From Lytechinus pictus (lineage: Eukaryota > Echinodermata > Echinoidea > Temnopleuroida > Toxopneustidae): DNA of 64,000 nucleotides. The stretch lies in assembly GCF_037042905.1 (NCBI RefSeq), contig NW_026974141.1, positions 2,364,001-2,428,000 of the forward strand, read 5' to 3'. Shown here piece after piece: positions 1 to 11,573 of the stretch. The first letter of the stretch is position 1. Every line of letters starts with the position of its first letter. Both the position numbers and the translations under genes were made by a program. The notes under the pieces were generated by a model that ran no database searches, was not told the origin of the DNA, and saw only the letters and a program-made list of their open reading frames with translations.

Positions 1-556
1 TACCGTAAACAGCTCCGATCTTATGTCCCCTGACATCTTCTTGTCATCAAAATATGAATTTGAAAGAAATTACACGTTTTAATATTTAATCAAAGTAGAA
101 TTCCAGCTCAAGAAATTCGGTAGAAGATGGCGATGTCAATCCAGAAATCCCGCAGGTCTTCGAAAATGACCCGGATGCAAGGCCCTCTACGTTGAATTGC
201 ATATCAAAAAAAGATATTATTTTTGTGTGTTTTCAATTTAATAATCATACTAATTCATTCTTTTAATCAAACAATCTATGTTGAATGTCCCTATTTTGAT
301 TGATAAAGTGCAAGTTAAAAAATAGTAAAAAAGTCAACTCATTCTATAGGCCTATGTGTGAAAAAATATATAAAAATTACAGTGTGAATTTTGTTTTTAA
401 TTCATACTTATTTTACACTCAATTTCAAAGTGGTAAAAACTTGATGTGACAGTATAAGAAATTCACACCAATATATTTGTTTAGCTAACTCAATCCAGAA
501 TACATGAATTTCAGCCACCTTATACTGGTAAATTCCAAAAAATGGTCTTTATATGA

Positions 557-1898
557 TTAAAGGGATGGTCCGGGCTGAAAATATTTCTAAATAAATATTT
601 AAATAAATAGAGTAAAATTTCATCAAAATTGGATAACAATATAATTGAATTTTAAAGTTTATCAATATTTTGTGATAACAGTTAAATGCACATCGTCATG
701 AATATTCATTAGGTGGGCTGATGAAGTCATATCCCCACTTTCCTTTTTATTACGTTATTACATGAAATCATAAATGTTTCATTTTTTTTCATACATGTGT
801 AAATGATGTGTCTCCATTATGATGAAATTAGTTGAGGCAATAAAAAAACTAATGCACTTAATCAGTTGTCAATCCAATTGTTTTAGTTCTTGGTAGAAAT
901 TTTTTGAATAAACCTTATTTCATATAATAAAATACAAAAGAACAAGTGGGGATATGACATCACCAGCTCACCTAATGAACGGTCCACCGGACTATTTCAC
1001 CCACCAAGAACTAAAACCATCCTTCTGAATAAAACATTTATTTTTACGGAGACAAAAGTTTGGAACTCTCTTTTGAAATCAGTGCGCAATAAACCGACAC
1101 ATTTTAGTTTCAGTAATGGGTTAAAGAAAATTCTTCTCAACAAATATAAACCGCAGATCTCCAACGTCTCTACTTAAACAGCTTCCTTTTCTTTTTCTTA
1201 TTCTCTCTTCCTCTCTCCTCACACTTTTGTCTTCTCTTTTAATTCTTATTGTGCAGTTCTCTTGTTTGTTTTGTCTATTTTGGTCTTTTGGATTGTTTTC
1301 TGTAGTGTTTTTTTTTTGGTGGTTTCTCTATCCTGTTTTGTTCTGTCTTGTCCTCCTCTGTACACTGTCTTTGTTATCTTCCTGTTATTAATATTCCGTC
1401 TTGTCTTGTCTAATCTATTTTTTATAAACACTATCTGAATCGTTGTTTTGTATATTTTCTTGTATACCATGGGTATGATCATGCTGTAATGATTGTATTA
1501 AGTTTTATATAGTGCATAAAACATACGAAGCTAGACCCCAATAGTATTTTTCAATTGAACATTGGTAATTTCTATTTGTATTTGATAAATTTTAATTAGT
1601 TATTTATTTCAGAGGACTCACATAAACAAGCGATGCTTTCCAGTGAGTTCCCTTTTTTCATTTCTGTTTTCATATTCTGATTTGTTCCTACTTACCTTGT
1701 AAATTTGTTTGAAATGAAGAATAAATTCAATCAATCAAACAATATCCATGAAGACATGCCTAGAACTGGCCAGAATAATGCAAATCTTTAAAATTCAATA
1801 ACTTCATTATTTGTCATCCGATTTTGATGGAATTTTCAGCATGTTACTTTGTGAATTTATTGCGATATAAATATCTCCAGCCTAGACCATCCCTTTAA
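557..1898. mobile_element. TTAA-flanked palindromic element, family 1, split by a retrotransposon
   Basis: The ends are AGGGATGGTCCGGGCTGAAA and the inverse CCAGCCTAGACCATCCCT, each bordered by TTAA (557-560 and 1895-1898). Both arms carry the same inner text (Asn/Ile-type AT-rich sequence, then GGTGGGCTGATGA on the left and its inverse near 960-975). No transposase frame is present, so it is a non-autonomous, piggyBac-like palindrome by its TTAA borders. The palindrome is interrupted at about 980-1739 by a retrotransposon tail. A complete uninterrupted copy lies at 60263-60853 and a deleted copy at 45220-45620. Confidence 0.8.
980..1739 (+). mobile_element. 5'-truncated L2/CR1-type non-LTR retrotransposon
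   Basis: From about 992 to the stop at 1175-1177 one frame reads as the C-terminus of a non-LTR reverse transcriptase polyprotein: KTFIFTETKVWNSLLKSV, then a short Lys-rich stretch ending in PQISNVST. The KVWNSL core is typical of the end of L2/CR1/Rex ORF2. A pyrimidine-rich 3' UTR (1185-1260 and beyond) follows, and the element ends in an AATCAATCAA-type short repeat. It is dead on arrival: only the last ~60 codons remain. It sits inside the palindrome at 557-1898, whose text resumes at about 1740. Confidence 0.75.
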
Positions 1899-2341
1899 GA
1901 AGGAGTTGAGGTATTGGCCCGGGGGTATAGGGTAAATTTTTTCCTGGTAATATGTATTTGGGTGTTATATTTTGTTTTAAAAAAATATTTTACTGTATTT
2001 AAAACAAACAAAAAACAGTGAGTCTGCGATAAGGAGTGGATTTCCTTTTTTAAAGCAAAAAAAAACACAATAGTAACAGTAGTTCACAACAATAATACAC
2101 AATTATTCCAATTCCAGGCTGGTATTAAATGTGAGTGATTTCAACAATCTTCCAATGTAAATGATAAATCAACATTGCACAATAATTAGTCTTCGGACTA
2201 CATCATTGTATTGTTTGTATTATTTTGTTGTATATCTAATAAACCGAATTTGAATTGAAATGAATTACAATAACGACTGAAGCCAATATAAATTTGAAGT
2301 CATAAAATAAGCAATTCTATATGTTAGTTAGTAGCCATATC

Positions 2342-2815
2342 AGGGGCGGCGCCAGGATTTTTTTTAGGGGGAGGGGCAATATGACCTATGAGTGGCGTCA
2401 TGTAGAGTCATATGACTCGATTTCACGCTCTAAAAACAAATCAGTCAAAAATGACTAGTCAGTTATAACAGAGGGTCAGCTGGGTGGCTGGGTGCAACTA
2501 GTCTAGTCATAATTGACTATTTTTCGTCGTATTTGACTAGAAAATAGTTCTTTCCGACTAGAATATAATGTCAGAAATCCGTGATTGTCATATCAGTTGC
2601 ACCTAGCTAATACTGGTCTAGTCAATTTGACTGATTTGTTTTAAGTGTGCAGACCGTCTCGTTTTCGTATACTCTTCTTTCTTCTAATTCTGTTCTCTCA
2701 TCTTTTCTCCCCTCTTTTTTAATATTTTCTCTTTTTTTCACTAATATACTTGAAAATCATTGGCTAGGGATCTCCTCCCACCCCCCCCCCCCCACCATTG
2801 TGCACCGCCTCTGAA
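2342..2815. mobile_element. hAT-like terminal-repeat remnant with a nested element
   Basis: The left end CAGGGGCGGCGCCAGGA and the right end TGCACCGCCTCTG are roughly inverse and of hAT style. No 8-bp duplication is visible, so the borders are uncertain. The middle is occupied by a member of the CACTCT...AGAGTG family at 2424-2649. C-rich and G-rich runs lie just inside each end, as in the better-preserved hAT MITEs at 6051 and 61121. Confidence 0.45.
2424..2649. mobile_element. CACTCT-family inverted-repeat MITE
   Basis: Begins CACGCTCTAAAAACAAATCA and ends in the inverse TTTGTTTTAAGTGTG. The arms share AAAAATGACTAGT-type text and an inner GACTAGAATATAAT segment with the copy at 20332-20542, which has clean TA borders. 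This copy is nested inside the hAT-like remnant. Confidence 0.7.
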
Positions 2816-3185
2816 TATTGTTGTACCAGACAGTGTTGATTGGATGATAAAGTAGTAGTCCCTTAATTATATAGCCACCGTGATTGTATGTGTTCAGTTT
2901 CACAACTTCAAATAGCAATACATGTATAACCAAAAAGATCTGATGGCTCTACCAAATTAGTTAGGCCCTATCTATATTTAATTAAAAAAGAATAAAAAGT
3001 CAGCATTACAGTTTTCATCAAAAATCATCAATACTTGAGATTATTTGGGCATCATCACTTATTGGACACAGTATTGGAAATTGTCTTATTGCCTCACTCA
3101 TACAGTTTCCACAAAGAGATAGATGGTATAAACGAATGCCCCCCCCCCCCACACACACACACACCTCTGCATGGTTAGTAAATTG

Positions 3186-3743
3186 TTAAAGGACAAGTCC
3201 ACCTCAACAAAAAGTTGATTTGAATAAAAAGAAAAAAATCTAACAAGCATAACACTAAAAATTTCATCAAAATCGGATGTAAAATAAGAAAGTTATGCCA
3301 TTTTAAAGTTTCGCTTAATTTTACAAAACAGTTCTATGCACATCCTGGTTAGTATGCAAATTAGGAGACTGATGACGTCACCCACTCACTATTTCTTTTG
3401 TATTTTATTATGTGAAATATGAAATATTCTAATTTTCTCTTCATTGCCAAGTGAAACAACAATTAATTCTGCCCTCAACATGGCGAATTAGCATTGTTTG
3501 ATTATGGTTCAGCCAAGTTGAACCTTCTTGTCAAAAATGTAAAATAATGAAATATTGTATAAAATTCAAACAATTCCTAGTTAGTGTATTTGCTCAACTT
3601 AATGGTGTACAATAAAAATAAGAAAAGTCTCAATTATGAAAGCTTCTCATTCAGTACCCGGCATTTATGTGTGTTATTATGAGAAGTTTTATCACACTTA
3701 TTGAGAAATGTATCCTCATTATTAAAACAAAAACGTGATTGAC

Positions 3744-3778
<35 letters not shown>

Positions 3779-3992
3779 CAATATAGTGAGTGAAGGACAT
3801 CATTGACTTTTTCATTTGCATGTCACTGAATTGTGCATATTATCACTGTTTTGTGAAAAATAAGCGAAACTTCAAAATGTCATAACTTTCTTATTTTACA
3901 TCCGATTTTGATGAAATTTTCAGCATTATGCTAGTTTGATTTTTCTCTATTTATTCAAATCACACCTTTTTTCGGGTGGACTTGACCTTTAA
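3186..3992. mobile_element. TTAA-flanked palindromic element, family 2
   Basis: The left end AGGACAAGTCCACCTCAAC and the right end GGGTGGACTTGACCT are inverse, with TTAA outside each (3186-3189, 3989-3992). Both arms contain the segment TTTCATCAAAATCGGATGTA or its inverse, and a TGATGACGTCA site lies at about 3370. A run of about 28 A lies in the right half. Related copies are at 15109-15539 and 17087-18158. Confidence 0.8.
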
Positions 3993-4522
3993 TGTAGGCA
4001 TTATATTATTGAGAAATCTGTAAGAGAGACATTTCCGGAGGCGAGGAGAGGGTGGGGCCAAGGCCTTCGTTCTTGGATCCATGAATTCTTATCTATTTGC
4101 TTTTAAATATTTTCGATGATGATTACGTAAATTCCTGTCAACATCCCCTTTCACAATTATGATTCCGCCCCTTATAATATGGAATCACATTCTTCATCTC
4201 AAAACTATACTCGGGACATGTTTTCTGTATTCTCGAATGTTGTTGCTGTTTTAACTAATTTTCTGACTGTAAAATATGCAAAAGATGAAAGAATATTCAA
4301 ATGGTTTCGTCCATTGGTCTGTTGGATTATCTTAATCTAAATTGTTTGGGTTTTCTCTTGTTTTCCTATAGATGTGTACTGGCTCGAGTCCCGGTACCAG
4401 AATAATTGGCCATATAACAAGTTACTTCTTCAAAACAAGAAAGAACCAATAGCGCCATCTCGAGTCCTCAACTACTCATACCTGGCCAGTTATTTCCTGA
4501 CCACATTGACTGATCCCGGGGA

Positions 4523-4552
4523 CTGATCTCTCTCCACTAGTGGAGAGATCAG
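4523..4552. repeat. Short palindrome
   Basis: A 30-base near-perfect palindrome centred on CCACTAGTGG, with arms CTGATCTCTC and GAGATCAG. It could form a compact hairpin. Nothing around it suggests a gene, and its role is unknown. Confidence 0.5.
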
Positions 4553-5406
4553 TGTTCCTGACCCACAATGCTAGTGTAGTCTATAGTAATATAGATCCAC
4601 TTGAATGATAACATGCTACTCAATACATTTATACCGCAATAATTATGTTACCAAGTAACAAATTATTACTTTCCCTCTCAAAACATTTTAGTTTCTATAT
4701 ACAAATACAATTGTAGGTCAATTAGTAGATATCTGAAAACTTATATTTTAAGACTAAGTTTTTATAACACACAGTCAATGATAGACCACACACAGTTCAC
4801 TCCCCCTTTAATTAAAAAAAATCCCTATTGCGCAAAATCAGATAGAATATACCTAAATGTTGGGTTACATGCATGCATATGATACTAAGCGTTGTAAAAT
4901 GACAATGCACCGTTCTTCAAAGCTTTATATCATTGATCACATACCATTAACCCACTGTTGCCGTGACAACAGACGCCAATTCGTTCTGGGTATTGAATTT
5001 TCCACGGGCGAAATTACGGCAAGTGATGCGAAAACTGCCAAGGACGAGTGATCAGAGGTGGTCGGAGAAATAAACGTCAGAGAGAGAGGGGGATTAATAT
5101 GATAAATGAGAAAGGATATGTGCTCTGTTATTCTGTAGGAGAGAATTGGGAGAGGAAAATAGAAAAATATGATAATGGGTGTCAGCGTGACAAAAAGAGG
5201 AGAGAAATAGAGAGTTAGAAAGGGAGAGAGAGAGGGGGGAGAAGGTATTCTTCATGATGAGAGATCGTGTCTATGGAGCAGACAATAGCACAGTGTTTCA
5301 TAAATTATTCAACACAAATAGGCAATGTCATTACGATAATAATAATAATGCATCCTTCTACCACGTCTACCATTCTTTCCCAGCATTTAACATAAAACAA
5401 CATATT

Positions 5407-5720
5407 GGCCCGTATTCTGAAGTCGGGTTTAACTTAAACTCAGGTTTAAAGTTGTGGTTTAAGTATGGACAGCCAATTGTTACATAAATCACTAACAGTA
5501 GGGATATCATATTTCAGCTCATTTGGCTCTCAAATCATTCATAATTGTCTAGGAAGTATATATAGATTATTGTCTTCACCATCGATGAATCAAGAAAGAG
5601 CACAGTAAACATAAGAAACGTACAACTTAATAAAAAAAAATTGATACTATATGACTGTCCATACTTAAACCACAACTTTAAACCTGAGTTTAACTTAAAC
5701 CTGACTTCAGAATACGGGCC
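5407..5720. mobile_element. GGCCCGTATTCTGAAG MITE (3-bp target duplication)
   Basis: The arms of about 60 bases are inverse: GGCCCGTATTCTGAAGTC on the left and its complement ending at 5720. ATT lies directly outside both ends, a 3-bp duplication as in PIF/Harbinger-type elements. The spurious open frames here come from the arm. Other copies: 37891-38149, 47576-47886 and 50961-51273. Confidence 0.8.
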
Positions 5721-6050
5721 ATTGTGTCTAACCATTTAATACGAATCTTCTGTATTTTTGTTCATTAAAGGTAAGTGTGTAATAAAAGAGCTGTTTAGAA
5801 CTTTAGATATACCAGGGTTTATGGCATGTGAGTGCCTTTGCTGGGTATCGAACCCCGGAGCTGCCTGTCTCGAGAACTATATAGTCACGGAACCCGGACC
5901 ATTTCAATATCACACTCAAAGTTTCTTTGCAAATCATCATGAATGTTATTCATCATCGCTTTTGTTTACCTGTTGTAAAAGTTTCCAGTCTAAATATGTT
6001 TGGTCGCAAAATAAGTAGGCCTATATAGCTAGCTATGCCTTTCCACGCAC

Positions 6051-6400
6051 CAGTGGCGGACCTAGGATTTTTCACAGGGGGGGGGGGGCAAAATCGTCCA
6101 CCGAAAAAATTGACAAGCAAAAAAAAAAAAAAAAAAAAAGGTCTTCAATAAAAAATGAAGGATTTCGCACGAGAAAAAAAAAAAATTGACAAGCCAAAAA
6201 AAAAAAAAAAAAAAAAAAGGGCTTCAAGTTCAAGCTCGTCAGGGTCAGGGGCAATAAAGGTCTTCAAGCTCGTCAGGGGGGCAAAAAGGTCTTTCAAGCT
6301 CGTCAGGGGGGGCAGGGATACGTCCTTTGCATGGGTTGTGGCTCGTCAGGGGGGCAGACTGCCCCCTCTGCCCCCCCCCCCCCCCGTAGGTACGCTAGTG
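6051..6400. mobile_element. hAT-type MITE with exact 8-bp target duplication
   Basis: The ends CAGTGGCGGACCTAGGA and GTAGGTACGCTAGTG are inverse. CCACGCAC lies directly outside both (6043-6050 and 6401-6408), a perfect 8-bp duplication diagnostic of hAT transposition. The inside is low-complexity: poly-A runs, GTCAGGGGGGC repeats and a long C run. No transposase is present. A shorter copy with its own duplication lies at 61121-61348. Confidence 0.9.
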
Positions 6401-6879
6401 CCACGCACAATAATGATTGGTTTTCGTTATAGTAGGCCTATATCATGGTGATTGCAAATATCAATACCGGTCACGATCGATTACTCATTGATCATGTGGG
6501 TTGATTTAAATTGTTTTATTCAGCAAAATCTAATCCATTGTTGCTATATAGTCAAACAAACGAAACCGACTCAGACAGATCAAAGCTAATACGTTATTTC
6601 GCTAGGTTTTTTTTTAATGACGATCATGATGTCCGACAATTGCGAGAGAGAAAAGCGAGCGATCATAAAGCATTTCTTTTAATTCCATTATAAATTATAT
6701 TTGGCACGTCGAATAATGATTTAGTATGACAGAAGGTTTTGATAGAAGGGGGCAACCAAGAGGACTGATGGCCATGTCATGATTCAAATACGGTATCGCT
6801 GCAATTTTAATCAAAACGCGTCTTAACACAATTAACAATGAATTAGTAGTCAAGAAGTTAACAGATAATAATTGTGAAT

Positions 6880-7152
6880 AATAACAATGATATATAGCCG
6901 GATTTATTAAGCGCTTTTTGCCTGAGGATACAAAGCGCTGCTATACATTTGCTTTAGCTGAGCTGCCATAAAGGCGCTGAAGCATTCAAGAAATTTCTTT
7001 CTACCGGGTTCCCATTCACCTCACCTGGGTTGAGTATACAGCACAATATGGGTAAATTTCTTGCTGAAGGAAACCACGCCATGGCTGGAATCGAACATTC
7101 GTCCCTCAGATTGAAAGACGAGAGTCATGACCACTAGACTACGACAGACTAG
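6880..7152 (-). mobile_element. tRNA-derived SINE
   Basis: On the minus strand the head has a box-A-like TAGTCTAGTGG and a box-B-like GTTCGATTCC about 45 bases apart, followed by CCATGGCGTGGTTTCCTTCA and a body ending in AAGCGCTTAATAAATCCGG. The body contains CACCTGGGTT, shared with the fragment at 52590-52800. The order (tRNA-like Pol III promoter, unique body, AT-rich tail) is that of a SINE, not a functional tRNA gene. Confidence 0.75.
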
Positions 7153-7995
7153 GGAAGGCAGCGGGTTACATTGAGACTTTAGTATACACGATGAGAAACC
7201 TTTATCTAAAAATATTTGCCTGTGCTTTCTAATTCATTTGAAGAGTTATGATGCTCCCAGTGTATAATTGCTTGCTTAAATCTATTGTAAAGTAAGGTAC
7301 ATTTTTTTTTAAATTGGAGTCGGACTTTAGAAAAATTCATTATTTGCATAATATGATGTTGCCATGAAAACGATTCATTCCGATGTATATGTGATATGTT
7401 AATAACTCATGATACGACACAAAGTGAATAGGCCCGATGGGATGTTTTATATATGAAAGTAATATCAATATCGAGTAGATCGGGGGGGGGGGGGCTTGGG
7501 GACACTCATAGACTTATACCAACATTTTTACGACCAAGGAAATTAATAGAAGGAGAAAAGGAAAGAAAACGCAGGTTTGAAAAAAAAAGATGAAACGTAA
7601 TATCATTTTCGGAATATATTTATCCAATCTATCACAAATTATTATATTTTCACATTTCAAAAGGTTATAATTTTCGCTTGCTCGTTTTGCTCGATCGGGA
7701 TTTTAAGGCAATGTGCCCCATCGGCCACGATCGAGGTAAAGCCTACCCCCTCAAAATTCAGCAAGTATATGCCACATCCGAGGTTAATGTGTGTCCATTA
7801 ATTATACTTCGTAGTTGACAACTGGGCTTCGAACACAACGGCGAGAACAATATAAACGCTATACAACTGGAATATTTCATAATTTATTGACGTCCAATCA
7901 AATTGCTAATTTTTGATGGATCAGAAATTACATTTGACAATCCTCTGATGGAAATTGAATCAACATTTTGTATGCGTTGGTAGAAACCAGGCCTG

Positions 7996-8810
7996 CGTAT
8001 ATCGTCAATTAAATTTTGCTGGAAATATGGAGCTTAAATATAATGCTGTATCATTCTGGCGTTTATTAATACATAGAGGCCTACTTTCTTGCGAGTTTAT
8101 TTAAGTTGTATGGTAGGCCTATATCTTGGACGTTCACAAATGCAGTAAATGGTATTCGAAGTTTGTTTTAGTTGAATTTGTGTTATTTTGTGTGCTTTAT
8201 GTACAGCCTGGACGTTGGCAGATTCTGTAGATGGCAATCGAGTCTTAATACACTGCTGAGTGGGGAAACCTTATTTTTCTTGGCTTTACAACATCGACCA
8301 AGCGGAGCAAGCTTCATCTATATCATGTATAAAATGGCGCCTTGACTAGAATAGCATCCAGTATTGCACGAAGCCAAGAGAAAAGGATGTTTTGCGTTAG
8401 AATAAGACAAGAAATCCCGTATACATTGTCAATTAATTCTACTGCAAATATGGAGCTTTAATGTTTTATCATTCTAGAGTCTAATCCTTGCTCGTGAGTT
8501 TGTTTCGGCCGTATTAACTTGGACGGTCGTAAATGCAATAGATGGTATTCGAAGTGTTTTTTTTTTAGTTGACCTTGTATTATTTTCATGGTTTATCTAT
8601 ATTTCAGACGTTCACAGAAATAGTAGAAAGGAAATAGGGAATAGGAAATTGAGTCTTCAAGTTACATCGGGGAAACCTTATTTTTCTTGGCTTCACAACA
8701 TGTCGACCACGCAGACCAAGTTTCTTATATAAAATGGCGTCTTGACTATTTATAATAATAGCTACCAGTCTTGTAAGAAGCCAAGAGAAAAGGATGGTTT
8801 TTGTTTTGAG
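7996..8810. repeat. Tandem duplication of a ~0.41-kb noncoding unit
   Basis: Two diverged direct copies run from about 7996 to 8417 and 8418 to 8810. Shared landmarks in the same order are AATATGGAGCTT, GGTATTCGAAG, GGGGAAACCTTATTTTTCTT, TATAAAATGGCG and AAGCCAAGAGAAAAGGAT. Spacing between corresponding landmarks is about 410-422 bases. Within each unit, TTTTTCTTGGCTT and AAGCCAAGAGAAAA are partly inverse and could pair. No open frame is shared. Confidence 0.75.
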
Positions 8811-9007
8811 AATTCGACGGGATGATTCATTATCTATTTGAGAGCGGCCTTTTTTTATTGGTGATTGCGACCCATTAAACAGATTAATGATCTATACTAG
8901 AGAAGAGATAAGGTAACTTAGAAGCTCGGCCCGGGTGCCTGGTAACGCAACGCGATATGTGCGACCAGACGGAACGCTGCCTTTTTGGCAACTGTCGTCC
9001 TCTTGAT

Positions 9008-9360
9008 ACAAAGCACATTTTGTGATAGCACAACGAGCTAGAAGTCTTGGTATCACTGCGAAATTACTGGAGGCTGATATTAAAAGGAGATGATGATGAT
9101 TTGTTTTTATTCGTGTTGTTGTTACAAAGAACTATCGAACAATTCAGCCTTATGCATGCCGGATATAATTACTACAAAGCACACAATTTTGTAATAGTAC
9201 AACAAGCTACAATTATACTCTGCAGAATAAAGGATGAACATACTTATGAACATATTAAGTTCTGGAATGATTACACCGTTGATATCTACCGGGTATATGC
9301 AAAGCACTTTTTATTTTGGTGATAGTAGAAGTCTTACTGTGGAATTATTGAAGAATGAGA
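9008..9360. repeat. Three degenerate tandem copies of a ~130-140-bp unit
   Basis: Three blocks begin with a CAAAGCAC motif near 9010, 9175 and 9301. Each continues with a TTTTGTGATAGCACAACGAG-like stretch, a TAGAAGTCTTGGT-like stretch and a GAAATTACTGGAGG-like stretch in the same order. The second copy is the most diverged. Short open frames across the block do not stay in phase with the unit, so this looks noncoding. Confidence 0.5.
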
Positions 9361-11560
9361 AGGAGATTCGTCTACTTTTGGAAATAACCTCTGCTATTGA
9401 GCCTCTACCAGTACAAGTTGAATGATCATCATGTCATAATACACTGTGCTTGATATAGGAAAACAGAACCTTTCTTATTTTGGACTTATGCACACAAGAA
9501 CAATAGACTATATTGTGCATTTTCTATCCCATATAAATGGACGATTGTGAATCGTTACTTGATTCGTTTTGTGGAATTGTGCGGACATCTTTGCAAACAA
9601 TAGGTATATTATAAATCTATAATTGTTCTTTAACAATTTATATTCCCAAATGATGTGAAACTCGACGACTTTAGAAATACAACAGAGTAGCTTCTTTCCT
9701 TCGTGGATTTAAAAGATTCATCCCTGGGTATTTATGACATATTGTACCATAACATTTCTATGGGATACAGCCATCGTGACGATAACGGAATACAATGTTC
9801 ATTCGAGCCGCAGATCATGAACATCATGCATGGTTGCCATGCAAATCAAGCATCGAGGAATGCCAGTGACGATATCTATACCTGATAAAGGAATTACGGA
9901 TATATTATTTCCCCAACATTGACTTTGTGGTAAGTACAGTAGTTTATGTATGTACCCAGGAATGCGTTGTAATGCATGGATGGCGCCAAAAGAGGGGGGG
10001 GCAGGGTCATTCCTTCCATGTCCTTTCAAATGGTACATGTGACAAAGAAGAGAAGAAAGTGTGATGAATAAAGGAAGAAGATCAACGGAAAAATACAGTT
10101 TAGTCGTATGATAAAACTATGTTTTCTTCGCGAAAACAACAACTCCATCTTTACGGTTGCCGCCCCCCCCCCCATATAAACAAATCCCAAGACCCGCCCC
10201 TGCTGTACTGTATATTCTCCTTCTTAAACAGAACCATTGATTGGCAGTGTATAAGTTATTTGAGGAATACTTCCCCCAAGTATTTTCAATGGCAAAATAA
10301 TCGTGATTGTCATCAAAAGCAATTAAAGTGAACCATTGTGCAGGAACTGTATTTTGTATTAATCATGTTAGATAATCTCAACTCCATTAATTACCATTTT
10401 TATTCATCATGGCAAACGGTGCTTATTTTAATCGTTATTTTTGGAATTCAGACTTCAAATCTAGTAGTTTTCTAAGAAAATAAGACAATTCAATTCAATT
10501 CAATTCAATTCAATTTTTCAATTCAATTCAAAATTTATTTCAATCAATCAATCATAAAAATACAGGTATATACAAATTATGTAAAAACATGGGATTGGGA
10601 GCCCCTAGAAGTTTTCATTTAAAAAAACTTGTGAGTGGGGCACCATTATGCTTGCATGGCTGTATGGAGCACTGCCGCATATGACTTTATGAAATAAACC
10701 CTTTACAAATATACATAACAAAAATTCACGGCCGCTTCGATTTCCATCATGTCCACTATTATCCAAATTACCGTCCACTATATAGCTCCCTTCAACAAAC
10801 GTTAACTCCATAATAACGTACTAGAACGGCGCCGCGATCTTTTTATTCTGATTCACTAAAATACCCAGCAACCTCGGAATTAGTAGATAAAAGATACATG
10901 TCTTTAAAATGCGCTCAATACCCAGCGTATTTTGTATACTTGATATAACCAAGGAGATAACATTTTATCTTCTTGCTACATCGATAATGTGTTTGTATTT
11001 GACTTCGTGTAACCCATCGTTGGTTAGTTTGCGCTTTAGTTTGTTGATCATATGGTAACTTAACTTGTATCTTTGGCTTGTAAAAGACACAGCGTTTGAT
11101 ATCATACGTTTCAATATTATAATAAAAAGTATAGATCACAAGAATAAAACAATAACGGTCCATGCTATTGTATATAGTGGATAAAGTGGATATTGCGTTA
11201 CTTAGTCATGTACGAAAAAGAAAGACCACTTTAAAAAGTGTAATTCGATATGATATAAGCCAAATGAATAATTGTGACAGTGTGTGAATATTCAATAAAA
11301 AAACCGTATTGAACAAAATTACAAAAATGCAATAATAGTAAGCTATATGACAACTCAAATCCCTGCTTTCACAATATTGAGGCTTTGGAATATTATAAAT
11401 AACATATGGTTGAGGTATTTTTTCTATTTGAGCTATGTAAATGTCATAATACTAACACAGGTATATAGGCATTCATTAATCATTCACCGTACATTTTAGG
11501 AAAGTGATATAATCATTCTCACGCTGCCTTTTTCCTTTCTCGTATTTCAATCGATTCCAG
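9361..11560. other. Upstream flank of gene A, no gene seen
   Basis: AT-rich sequence without a convincing exon. It holds a retrotransposon tail (10486-10850), short G/C runs near 9996 and 10160, and otherwise unique DNA. An upstream noncoding exon and promoter of gene A may lie here, but I could not place them. Confidence 0.5.
10486..10850 (-). mobile_element. 3' end of a non-LTR retrotransposon, minus orientation
   Basis: Begins with an array of CAATT units (about 10486-10530), followed by AAATTTATTTCAATCAATCA. This is the inverse of an L2-like tail with terminal GAATT repeats. The adjoining 300 bases look like an old 3' UTR with no usable frame. Similar inverse tails occur near 29990-30040 and 53820-53900. 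Confidence 0.5.
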
Positions 11561-11561
11561 A
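11523..11561 (+). other. Probable splice acceptor of the gene A coding exon
   Basis: A long pyrimidine tract (GCCTTTTTCCTTTCTCG) followed by CAATCGATTCCAG, then AATTAAGCTGACAATG. This matches a strong 3' splice site just ahead of the chosen start codon, implying at least one upstream, probably 5' untranslated, exon. Transcript data would settle it. Confidence 0.5.
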
Positions 11562-11573
11562 ATTAAGCTGACA

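Noticed and set aside
1246-1482. 78-codon Lys/Thr-rich minus frame
   Set aside because: Antisense of the pyrimidine-rich 3' UTR of the retrotransposon fragment.
8328-8345. TATAAAATGGCG as a gene promoter
   Set aside because: Repeated in both tandem units, but no convincing frame or exon follows. Left as a repeat landmark only.
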